Of a stretch of DNA of 64,000 nucleotides, positions 7,007-14,462 are shown piece after piece. Below the pieces are notes generated by a model, which saw nothing but the letters and a program-made list of their open reading frames with translations, did not search any database and was not told where the DNA came from. The stretch lies in contig DCHR01000006.1 in NCBI GenBank assembly GCA_002315375.1, positions 1 to 64,000 of the forward strand, in the 5' to 3' direction. Position numbers and translations under genes: made by a program. Position 1 is the stretch's first letter. Every line of letters begins with the position of its first letter. The stretch comes from Treponema sp. UBA1747 (GTDB lineage: Bacteria > Spirochaetota > Spirochaetia > Treponematales > Treponemataceae).

Positions 7007-8662
7007 TTACAATCCGGCATTTGCAATCTGTTCAGTAATCATCGGAACAAGCTGCTTTTTGCGGGAAACAACATCTTTGAGATAGTAGATTTTGTTTTCC
7101 ATTCGCTGGAAGGAAATAGAATCCTGGAATTTATCATCTGCATCAATCAGGAGAATGCTTGAAAGCCTTGTAATGTCTGTGACCAGAAGGGCAGCAAAAA
7201 GTCCTTTGCGGCTTTTTCTTTCCATAGCCAGCTGTTCGAAGTATTCTGTTTTGCGGCTGAGGATTTCATTTGTATTTCCAACTTCAATCTGACTGATTGT
7301 ATAAACCAGTTTTCCTTCTGTGTATTCTTTCATATCCTGATGAACAACACTTTCCGGAGTACGGCCTGCAATGCGGCTTCCGGCTTCAAGGATTTCTTTT
7401 CCCAGATCCTGCCAGTCCAGATTTGTAATGTTTGAAAGGTATTCAGCAATATCACGGTCTTTGTCTGTTGTAGTGGTAGACTGGAGAATAAGGGTATCGC
7501 TCATGATTCCGCAAAGGAGAAGGCTTGCTATTTCCTTTGGAATAGAGATTTTATTTTCCTGATAAAGCATAGTAATAAGGGTTGAAGTAGATCCGATCGG
7601 TTTGTTTACAAAGGTAATAGGGTACTTTGTAGGCATATTTCCCAGTCTGTGGTGGTCAATGATTTCCTGAATACGGATATTTTCAATGCCGTCACAAGCC
7701 TGAGTAAGCTCATTGTGGTCTACAAGAATTGCATCAACCTTTGGTTCCATGTTGATGTCATGTTCAGAAATCAGACCAATAAGCTTGTTGTCATCATCTA
7801 CAACCGGAAGACAGTGACAGGTGGAAGCTTTAAGTGCCGGTCTGATTTTGGTGATAGTATCTTCCTTATGAACGGCAGGAATTGATTTGTCACTCATTAC
7901 AGAAACCGGGGTAGAGTAGGCAAGCATCATGGAAGTTGCAGCTACAGGGTAAGGACTGATGATAACCGAAACTCCGTTTTCTTCTGCTTTCTGACGCAGT
8001 TCTTTACCCATTACATAGTTTGAAGAAAGAATAAGCAGTTTGATTTTGGCATTTATACAGAGCTCATGGATGCTTTCGCGGTCAGAAGCAATTACAACGA
8101 TGTTTTCGCTGGCATGTTCTTTGATTTTCTGGGCAAAAGAATCGGCGTGGGCAGCACCAACCAGAATCGAAGCTTTGAAAATTTCATCTTCATCGCGCAA
8201 AACGATAGGCTGTGCATTCAGGGTTTTTGCAATGCCTCCGATTGAAGTTGTAATCGGAGTACGTTTAACCGGGTTCAAAAGGGAAAGAAGATTTTTTGTA
8301 AAGTGAGTGTAGTGAAGAATTGAATGATAATGTCCTTCAGCATCTGTTACAGGAATAACCCGAACTTTTTCAAAGTCTTCCATTTTACCGATGGCACTCC
8401 AGACTGAAGCATCATCTTTTACAGAATATTCCAGATCCGGCATAAAGTGTTCAACTTTAGGCATAAGGTTCGGGAGGTATTCAGGACTTGGAACATTGAA
8501 TTTTTTGAAAATGTAGTCGGTCTGAGGATTCAAATGTCCGGCACGGGCGGCAACATGATTTTTGAATCCTAAAAGTTCCTTAAGTTTTGCATAGGCCACG
8601 GCAGAAACAACACAGTCTGTGTCCGGATTCTTGTGGCCGATAATGTAAGTTTTCTTTTCCAT
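7007..8662 (-). CDS. Manganese-dependent inorganic pyrophosphatase with CBS-DRTGG domains
   Basis: This is a family II (DHH) pyrophosphatase with a regulatory insert. The 551-residue protein opens IIGHKNPDTDCVVSAVAYAKL (metal-binding HxNPDxD). A CBS domain follows (about 70-125, VIPVTDAEGHYHSILHYTHF), then a DRTGG-like segment, a second CBS domain (about 250-310, CLPVVDDDNKLIGLISEHD), and the DHH motif in EIIDHHRLGN (about residue 335). The DHHA2 part includes MERKSRKGLFAALLVTDI, the substrate-binding region. CBS pairs in such enzymes sense adenine nucleotides. The start has no ribosome binding site; TGATAAACT ends 6 nt upstream. Confidence 0.92.
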   Translation of the reverse strand: MEKKTYIIGHKNPDTDCVVSAVAYAKLKELLGFKNHVAARAGHLNPQTDYIFKKFNVPSPEYLPNLMPKVEHFMPDLEYSVKDDASVWSAIGKMEDFEKVRVIPVTDAEGHYHSILHYTHFTKNLLSLLNPVKRTPITTSIGGIAKTLNAQPIVLRDEDEIFKASILVGAAHADSFAQKIKEHASENIVVIASDRESIHELCINAKIKLLILSSNYVMGKELRQKAEENGVSVIISPYPVAATSMMLAYSTPVSVMSDKSIPAVHKEDTITKIRPALKASTCHCLPVVDDDNKLIGLISEHDINMEPKVDAILVDHNELTQACDGIENIRIQEIIDHHRLGNMPTKYPITFVNKPIGSTSTLITMLYQENKISIPKEIASLLLCGIMSDTLILQSTTTTDKDRDIAEYLSNITNLDWQDLGKEILEAGSRIAGRTPESVVHQDMKEYTEGKLVYTISQIEVGNTNEILSRKTEYFEQLAMERKSRKGLFAALLVTDITRLSSILLIDADDKFQDSISFQRMENKIYYLKDVVSRKKQLVPMITEQIANAGL

Positions 8663-8668
8663 AAATAC

Positions 8669-8677
8669 AGTTTATCA
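8669..8677 (-). promoter_or_regulatory. Extended -10 for a leaderless pyrophosphatase mRNA
   Basis: The minus strand reads TGA-TAAACT with six bases before the ATG. TG before the hexamer is an extended -10 feature. No Shine-Dalgarno sequence is seen. Confidence 0.4.
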
Positions 8678-8710
8678 ACTTTTGTATTCATGAAAAAGGG
8701 TGCGTAAAAT

Positions 8711-10087
8711 TTAGTTTATTGCTTTCAGCGGCAGAATTTTCTGTTTGTAAACCTTGCTGTAGAAAATAAGGCTTAAGCCGATGGACATGATTTCAGCAAT
8801 AGGGAAGCAGAACCAGATATTGTCTACATTTCCGGTCAGGGAAAGGAAGTATGCGGAAGGTGCCAGAACCAGAACCTGACGGCATACTGAAACAATCATA
8901 CTGAGTATAGCACTCTGGAGGCTCTGGAAAACAGAACCCAGAACAATGGCAATGGCGGCTCCGATAAAGGAAGAAGCAATAATACGCATTGCCGGAATTC
9001 CGATTGAAAGCATTTCTTCGCTGGCATTGAAGATTCTTAAAAGCTGTGCCGGGAATATTTCAAAAATGGCAGTTCCAAAAGCCATAATGCCTGCTGCAAT
9101 GGTAAGTCCTGTTTTAATTGAAGAAGTAAGGCGTTTATAATTCTGGGCTCCGTAGTTATAAGCAATAATCGGAACGATTCCGCTGTTCAAGCCGAAGACA
9201 GGCATAAAGATAATACTGTTCAGCTTGAAGTAGATTCCGTATACAGCAATTGCGGTTGTTGAGAAGCCTGCCAGGATTTTATTGATAAGGGCAGTTGTGA
9301 AGGAGGTAATTGAACTCAAGATAATGGAAGGAATTCCAACACGATAAATCTGTCCGATGATTTTGATATCAGGACGGAAGAAATATTTGAAGTTGAAGTG
9401 GATTTCCTTGTTGTATTTAAGGTTCAGGGTGAAGGCAATAATCATGGCAATAATCTGTCCAAGAACAGTAGCCCATGCAGCGCCTGCGATGCCCATTTCA
9501 GGGAACGGTCCAATGCCGAAAATCAAAACAGGGTCCATAATAATATTTGTAAGGGCACCTGCCAGTTGACTCCACATAGAAAGCATGGATTTTCCGGTAC
9601 TCTGAAGGAGTTTTTCACACATCATTGCCCCGTAACAGCCGAAGCCGGCAAAAAGTATAATTCTTGTGTAAGTCAAACCGTAATTCCGGATTTCTTCCAG
9701 GTTAACCTGTGAAAAAAAGTATGGTTTCAGAAGGAAAAGTCCCAGAACTGCGAATACCGCATAGGTTGCAAGAGCCAGGAAAAGGCCGTTCATAGCAGCT
9801 TTATTTACATCTTCCTGTCGTTTCTGTCCCAGGCGGAGAGAAAGAAGTGCATTTACACCGACTGAAGTTCCCACACCGAAAGAAATCATCAGGTTTTGAA
9901 CCGGGAAAGCGAGAGAAACGGCAGTAATTGCATTTTCAGAGATTTTTGCTACGAAATAGCTGTCAACAACATTATAAAAAGCCTGAACGAGCATAGAGAA
10001 CATCATAGGGAGAGACATGCTCATAATCAGAGGGAAGATAGGCATTGTGCCCATTTTGTTTTCCGAAGCCGAAAGATTTTTATCCAT
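8711..10087 (-). CDS. MATE family efflux transporter
   Basis: This 458-residue integral membrane protein has about twelve hydrophobic segments in two repeats, the MATE fold. Typical stretches are PLIMSMSLPMMFSMLVQAFYNVVDSYFVAKISENAITAVSLAFPVQ near the start and GVGTSVGVNALLSLRLGQKRQEDVNKAAMNG. It should export cationic drugs or metabolites in exchange for Na+ or H+; the substrate is unknown. The gene is divergent from galK with a 98-bp shared promoter region. A perfect TATAAT lies 9 nt before the ATG and no ribosome binding site is seen. Confidence 0.94.
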   Translation of the reverse strand: MDKNLSASENKMGTMPIFPLIMSMSLPMMFSMLVQAFYNVVDSYFVAKISENAITAVSLAFPVQNLMISFGVGTSVGVNALLSLRLGQKRQEDVNKAAMNGLFLALATYAVFAVLGLFLLKPYFFSQVNLEEIRNYGLTYTRIILFAGFGCYGAMMCEKLLQSTGKSMLSMWSQLAGALTNIIMDPVLIFGIGPFPEMGIAGAAWATVLGQIIAMIIAFTLNLKYNKEIHFNFKYFFRPDIKIIGQIYRVGIPSIILSSITSFTTALINKILAGFSTTAIAVYGIYFKLNSIIFMPVFGLNSGIVPIIAYNYGAQNYKRLTSSIKTGLTIAAGIMAFGTAIFEIFPAQLLRIFNASEEMLSIGIPAMRIIASSFIGAAIAIVLGSVFQSLQSAILSMIVSVCRQVLVLAPSAYFLSLTGNVDNIWFCFPIAEIMSIGLSLIFYSKVYKQKILPLKAIN

Positions 10088-10096
10088 AATGGAGGG

Positions 10097-10102
10097 ATTA
10101 TA
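10097..10102 (-). promoter_or_regulatory. -10 element of the MATE gene
   Basis: Perfect TATAAT on the minus strand lies nine bases before the ATG, giving a predicted leader of only two or three nucleotides. A weak -35 (ATTACA) lies 18 bp upstream. Confidence 0.5.
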
Positions 10103-10147
10103 TAGAATAAAAAAGCTTTATGTAATAGTAAAAAATCCCTTTTTTTC

Positions 10148-10176
10148 TTGTCGATGGGGAAAATAAGAAGTATTAT
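10148..10176 (+). promoter_or_regulatory. galK promoter, near-leaderless
   Basis: TTGTCG (10148-10153) and TATTAT (10171-10176) are spaced by exactly 17 bp. The expected start of transcription is near 10183, two or three bases before the galK ATG. The region has no Shine-Dalgarno sequence. Confidence 0.6.
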
Positions 10177-10185
10177 TTAAACATT

Positions 10186-11358
10186 ATGATAACACCTGAA
10201 GAATTAAAAGAAGAATATTTAAAAATCTATCATGAATCTGAAAATCCTATTCTGATAGCTTCGGCTCCGGCAAGAATCAACATTATCGGAGAACACATTG
10301 ACTATAACGGGGGCTTTGTTTTCCCTGCTGCTATTGACCGCTATCTTTATGTAGCAATCAGAAAGCGCAATGATAACAAAATCTTCTATAAAGATCTTTT
10401 TTATCACGATGCCTACGAATTTGATATCAATGATGATCTTTCTTATAGCGAAGAATACCATTACGGAAACTACCTGAATGGGGTTCTGACAATCATGAAA
10501 CGCAGAGGATATTCATTCCCTTGCGGTTTTGAAATGATGATTGCTTCAAATATTCCTTCGGCAGGAGGAATTTCTTCAAGTTCTGCCCTGGAATGTGGTT
10601 TTGCCTGGGCTGTAAATGAACTTTACGGTTTTGGAATCAGCCGCAAAGATATTGCTCTTATGGGACAGCAGAGTGAACATGAGTTCATGAACGTAAAATG
10701 CGGCATTATGGACCAGTATATTATTGCTACTGCCAAAGCAAATACAGCAGAACTTCTGGATTGTGCAAAAATCGAAAGCGAATATGTTCCTCTGAATCTC
10801 GGAGACTACAAATTTGTAGTAATGAACACAAAAAAGAAGCGTACTCTGGCAGATTCAAAATACAATGAACGCCGCGAAGAATGCGAAAAAGGTCTTGAAA
10901 TGCTTAAGGCTGCAGGACTTGATGTTCCAAATCTTTGCGCCCTTTCTGTAGAACAGTTCGAAGCAAATAAATCGGCAATTACAGATGAAACAATTCTTAA
11001 ACGTGTCCGCCATGTTGTTACAGAAAATCAGCGCGTAAAAGATGCAGTTGAAGCCCTTAAAAAGGACGATCTGGAAACACTCGGAAAACTGCTTTATGCT
11101 TCTCATGAATCTCTCAAAAATGATTATGAAGTTTCCTGTGAAGAACTGGATGTTCTGGTTTCAATGGCTTCAGAAATGGACGGCTGTATCGGTGCCCGTA
11201 TGACAGGTGCCGGTTTTGGCGGATGTGCTATTGCTCTGGTAAAAGCAAACCGTGCCGACGCATTTATGGGAAAAATGAATGTTGCCTACACAAAGGCTAT
11301 TGGTCATGACGGCGGATTCTTCTCATGCTCGAGCGGAGACGGAGTAAAAACAGTTTAA
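10186..11358 (+). CDS. galK: Galactokinase
   Basis: GalK phosphorylates galactose to galactose-1-phosphate in the Leloir pathway. The 390-residue GHMP kinase has the galactokinase signature PARINIIGEHIDYNGG (about residues 28-43), the ATP loop SAGGISSSSALE (about 125-136), CGIMDQYI with the catalytic Asp, and the C-terminal motif MTGAGFGGCAIAL. It lacks a ribosome binding site (see promoter). A deacetylase-like gene follows 9 bp downstream, so they form an operon. galM is about 41 kb away in the window, and galT/galE are not seen. Confidence 0.95.
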   Translation: MITPEELKEEYLKIYHESENPILIASAPARINIIGEHIDYNGGFVFPAAIDRYLYVAIRKRNDNKIFYKDLFYHDAYEFDINDDLSYSEEYHYGNYLNGVLTIMKRRGYSFPCGFEMMIASNIPSAGGISSSSALECGFAWAVNELYGFGISRKDIALMGQQSEHEFMNVKCGIMDQYIIATAKANTAELLDCAKIESEYVPLNLGDYKFVVMNTKKKRTLADSKYNERREECEKGLEMLKAAGLDVPNLCALSVEQFEANKSAITDETILKRVRHVVTENQRVKDAVEALKKDDLETLGKLLYASHESLKNDYEVSCEELDVLVSMASEMDGCIGARMTGAGFGGCAIALVKANRADAFMGKMNVAYTKAIGHDGGFFSCSSGDGVKTV

Positions 11359-11367
11359 GGAATCAAT

Positions 11368-11994
11368 ATGTACTGCGCACTTTCTTTTGACGATGGCCCG
11401 AATACAACTACTACTTATCACATGCTGGATGTGTTGAAAAAACACGGTGTAAAAGCTTCGTTTTTCATCATCGGACAGAATGTAACTCCTGAATCAGAAA
11501 AAGCCATGAAAGCCTGTGCCGAATACGGCTGTGACATTGAAAATCACAGCTGGACACATCCTTTTATGAATCAGATGACAGCAGAACAGATAAAGGATGA
11601 AATTTCACGGACAACAAAGCTTATTGAAGAAAAAATCGGAGTAAGTCCGAAATTCTTCCGTCCTCCTTTCATTGCAGTAAATGACCTGATGTATGAAACA
11701 GTAGGTCTTCCGTTTATCTGCGGAATGGGTTGTGAAGACTGGGTTCCTGAGGTTTCGGCTGATGAACGCGTAAAACGTATGCTTGATATGGCTTATGACG
11801 GAGTAATTTACCTGCTTCATGATATGACAGGAAATGAAGCTTCTGTTGAAGCTGTAGACAAATTAATCCCGCTTCTGAAAGAAAAGGGATTTGAATTCGT
11901 AACTGTCCCTGAAATCTTTGAAAAATGCGGTGTTGACCCTAAAACGCCAAAGGCTTTGTGGCGCAACATCCTGCAGGAAGAAACAAATCACTAA
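11368..11994 (+). CDS. Polysaccharide deacetylase family protein (CE4-like), no signal peptide
   Basis: This 208-residue NodB-homology protein has LSFDDGPN (motif 1, catalytic Asp and metal Asp), HSWTHP (motif 2, metal His), FFRPPF (motif 3) and a late YLLHDM (motif 5 His). It should remove acetyl groups from a saccharide. It begins directly MYCALSFDDGP with no signal peptide or membrane anchor, so it should act in the cytoplasm, unlike peptidoglycan or xylan deacetylases that act outside. It follows galK by 9 bp and is closed by a strong terminator, which suggests a role in sugar use; the substrate is unknown. Confidence 0.9.
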   Translation: MYCALSFDDGPNTTTTYHMLDVLKKHGVKASFFIIGQNVTPESEKAMKACAEYGCDIENHSWTHPFMNQMTAEQIKDEISRTTKLIEEKIGVSPKFFRPPFIAVNDLMYETVGLPFICGMGCEDWVPEVSADERVKRMLDMAYDGVIYLLHDMTGNEASVEAVDKLIPLLKEKGFEFVTVPEIFEKCGVDPKTPKALWRNILQEETNH

Positions 11995-12000
11995 AAAATG

Positions 12001-12033
12001 AAGGCGGATCTTGAAAGACCCGCCTTTTTTATG
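12001..12033 (+). terminator. Intrinsic terminator of galK-deacetylase operon
   Basis: AAGGCGGatcttgaaagacCCGCCTT is followed by TTTT. The seven-bp GC-rich stem begins seven bases after the deacetylase stop codon. Confidence 0.88.
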
Positions 12034-12094
12034 AAGCAAAGGGTTTCTGATCTCGAACGGTGGTTCAGCCTGTAGAAACAACTGTTTGTTGTAT

Positions 12095-12553
12095 TTATAC
12101 GTTTTTGTAAACTATTTCGAATTCTTCAAAGACAACAGGCATAGTTTCGGAAAAATCGTATCCCATTATGTCTGCATCGTCCCGGAAAAACTCGGTATAG
12201 CGCTGACGGAAATCCTGCAGGTTTTCATCGGCGCCTTCTTTTTGTGCCATTTCCCAGGGGATTTCATCAAAAGGCAGCACCTGGACATTAACTGTTTTGA
12301 TTACGGCAACGTGGTCTCCTTTCCAGTCGTTCAGAACATAGTATTCGCTTTTGTGGGGAAGTGGTTCATTGTCTATGTGATATCCGGCCAGTGCCGAAAA
12401 GTTAGCCGTTTTCTTTCCGCAAAGAATCAGTGCCAGAACCGGCGCATAGTCCTGTTCGTCATTTGCATAGCTAAGTTCTCCTCCGAAAGGAGTAGAATCC
12501 GGCAGATTCAGGTTTTCCAGAAAGCTTTTCCAAAATTCAGTAATTGATTCCAT
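12095..12553 (-). CDS. ASCH domain protein
   Basis: This 152-residue protein resembles the ASCH (PUA-like) family. The layout is ITEFWKSFLENL at the start, then FGGELSYANDEQDYAPVLALILCGKKTAN (ligand-pocket Gly-Lys), VLNDWKGDHVAVIKTVNVQVLPFDEI, and later ENLQDFRQRYTEFFRDD. ASCH proteins are proposed RNA-binding or modified-nucleoside-processing proteins; the role here is inferred only from the family. It is a single gene, opposite in direction to its neighbours. TATATT lies 7 nt before the ATG with no ribosome binding site. Confidence 0.85.
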   Translation of the reverse strand: MESITEFWKSFLENLNLPDSTPFGGELSYANDEQDYAPVLALILCGKKTANFSALAGYHIDNEPLPHKSEYYVLNDWKGDHVAVIKTVNVQVLPFDEIPWEMAQKEGADENLQDFRQRYTEFFRDDADIMGYDFSETMPVVFEEFEIVYKNV

Positions 12554-12560
12554 AATTATA

Positions 12561-12566
12561 AATATA
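12561..12566 (-). promoter_or_regulatory. -10 element for a leaderless ASCH mRNA
   Basis: Minus-strand TATATT ends 7 nt before the ATG of the ASCH gene; no ribosome binding site and no clear -35. Confidence 0.4.
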
Positions 12567-12677
12567 CTGATTTTTGATGGTTTCAGAAACAGTTCCGTAA
12601 CCAGATTTCATTTCTGTTTGTTTTATTGAAAACAAGTGTTAAAAATTGTAAAATCAGATACTTAAAAAGGATTAAAT

Positions 12678-13253
12678 ATGAAAAAAATTGTTGCACTTTT
12701 ATGCGTGCTCTTTCTTTCCTGTGGTTTTATTTTTGCTGATGAATCAGCTGATGAATATGATGACGGATATGTGTACGAAACAAACGGTAAGGGAGACCAG
12801 CTTCTGAAAATCGCCCTTATGCCTGTTATCCCTCTTAATTTCGGAGATAAACTGAAAACAGGTGCTGCTGCAGAACTGGGATTTTTCCGTTTCATTTCCA
12901 ATAATGTTGCATTAGGCGGGGAAGTTTGTGCTTCTTTCAATGCTACAATCGGAAAAAACGCCTTAACAATGATTCCTATTACATTTAACGTTATGTACCA
13001 GCCGACTTTCGGAAATATCGAAGTGCCTCTTTCTGCAGGGGCTGGAATCGGTTATGAAACTGTACAGAATGTTTCATATTTTCCAAGTCTCGTCGTAAAT
13101 GCCGAAGCAGGCGCTTTTTACAGATTCTCAGAAATGTGGTCTTTTGGTGGTGAAGGTAAATTCCTCTGGATTCCGCAGTGGTGCAAAGATTCGTCGGATA
13201 ACAGAAACAAATTCTTTGCCTGTGCAGTTATTTGTGCCAGATACCATTTCTAG
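12678..13253 (+). CDS. Exported beta-barrel-like protein of unknown function
   Basis: This 191-residue protein begins MKKIVALLCVLFLSCGFIFADESADEYDDG, a signal peptide with likely cleavage at FA-DE. The mature part alternates polar and hydrophobic residues with many Gly/Phe/Tyr (LNFGDKLKTGAAAELGFFRFISNNVALGGEV, VPLSAGAGIGYETV) and ends in RYHF, a terminal aromatic as found in outer-membrane barrels. It is probably a small outer-membrane protein. The Cys in LSCGF sits within the hydrophobic core and is not a convincing lipobox. An AAGGAT ribosome binding site precedes it. The gene for a lipoprotein follows 9 bp later. Confidence 0.8.
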   Translation: MKKIVALLCVLFLSCGFIFADESADEYDDGYVYETNGKGDQLLKIALMPVIPLNFGDKLKTGAAAELGFFRFISNNVALGGEVCASFNATIGKNALTMIPITFNVMYQPTFGNIEVPLSAGAGIGYETVQNVSYFPSLVVNAEAGAFYRFSEMWSFGGEGKFLWIPQWCKDSSDNRNKFFACAVICARYHF

Positions 13254-13262
13254 GAGCAGAAG

Positions 13263-14444
13263 ATGAAAAAACTGACATTGATTACAATTTGTGCCGCAGT
13301 TCTTGTTTTGACAGGATGTTTTAATTCTGTTTTTGCAAATATTGAAAAGGAAGTTGCTCTTACTTCAGGAAATGTTCCCGGGACTATAAACTCAATTCTG
13401 CGTTTTACAGATGCAGACGGAGACTGGATTGTTCTGAGTAATGGTTCAGACGTTTATTACAAGGAAGCGGGAATTCAGCGGACTGATGACCATTGTATCT
13501 GGACAGCACGCGGGAATGAGACATTTAACCCGGTTAAGTACAGCTATAGTGATAATAAATACATAGGAAAACGAATCATAAATCTTGCTGCAGATGCAGA
13601 AAAAATTTATGCACTTACCTGTGAAATCGTCATTAACTCGGAAGGGGAAAACGAACCCTGCAATTATGAAATTTATTACACTTCAAGCGTAACAGGAGAA
13701 GACTGGACTCTGGTAGAAGGTGCAGATTCAGGCGAAACTGGTGTTCTTAAGGAAGTTTTCGAAAGAAGCGGTGATAAAATGATTGGAAAGGTTGCAGTTT
13801 TTTCTTCCAATGCAGTAGAAAAGGCCGGCCGTTCTGCTTATTTGAGAGCATATAATAATGAAGCTTATGAATATTACAAACTCGGAACTTCACTTTCAAA
13901 AATCAGCCCTGAAGCCAGCGCAATTGGAGGAAGTGAAACAGATCCTGTTCAGTCTGTAATCAACTTTGGTGGTCAGGATTTATTCTTCCGTGGAAAAGCT
14001 GCTGTTGCTGCCGGAGATACTTATTATTATGCCGTAGGAAGTAATATTTATAAAAAAGGTGAAGAAAAGATTTTTTCTGCTTCCAACAAAATCAGCACTC
14101 TGTCAGTAACAAGCGATTATCTTATTTTTACCTGCGGAGAAAGCAATGCAAGTTATGCAAATGACGGCGGAATCTATCATGTTAAATTAGACAGAATTAA
14201 TGCTGCTGATGCGGAATATCCTCTTTCGGGCTCAGATTCATTCAGCACAAATGCTTCTGCTGTAATGACTTCGTCTTATGAAATCAGGGCATTCCTTGTA
14301 GAAAATCCTGAGGCAAAAGAAGCTGAAACAAATATGTATTCATCTCTGGTTTTCAAATCAACAGGTGTTTCAATTTCGGTTTCCTTTGAAAATATCGGAT
14401 TATGGGCTTATTATCCAGTTAATGGAAACTGGAATCGTGAATAG
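13263..14444 (+). CDS. Putative lipoprotein of unknown function
   Basis: This 393-residue protein begins MKKLTLITICAAVLVLTGCFNSVFANIEK. The lipobox VLTGC predicts lipidation at Cys19. The remainder has short repeated beta-like segments (ILRFTDADGDWIVLSNGSDVYYKEAG, EIYYTSSVTGEDWTLVEG, GNSNIYKKGEEK-like), suggesting a propeller or WD-like fold, but no family is recognised. It is co-oriented with the barrel-like gene (9-bp gap) and with rarA (18-bp gap). TAGGAGC provides the ribosome binding site. Confidence 0.8.
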   Translation: MKKLTLITICAAVLVLTGCFNSVFANIEKEVALTSGNVPGTINSILRFTDADGDWIVLSNGSDVYYKEAGIQRTDDHCIWTARGNETFNPVKYSYSDNKYIGKRIINLAADAEKIYALTCEIVINSEGENEPCNYEIYYTSSVTGEDWTLVEGADSGETGVLKEVFERSGDKMIGKVAVFSSNAVEKAGRSAYLRAYNNEAYEYYKLGTSLSKISPEASAIGGSETDPVQSVINFGGQDLFFRGKAAVAAGDTYYYAVGSNIYKKGEEKIFSASNKISTLSVTSDYLIFTCGESNASYANDGGIYHVKLDRINAADAEYPLSGSDSFSTNASAVMTSSYEIRAFLVENPEAKEAETNMYSSLVFKSTGVSISVSFENIGLWAYYPVNGNWNRE

Positions 14445-14462
14445 AAACAGGAAAATAACTTT

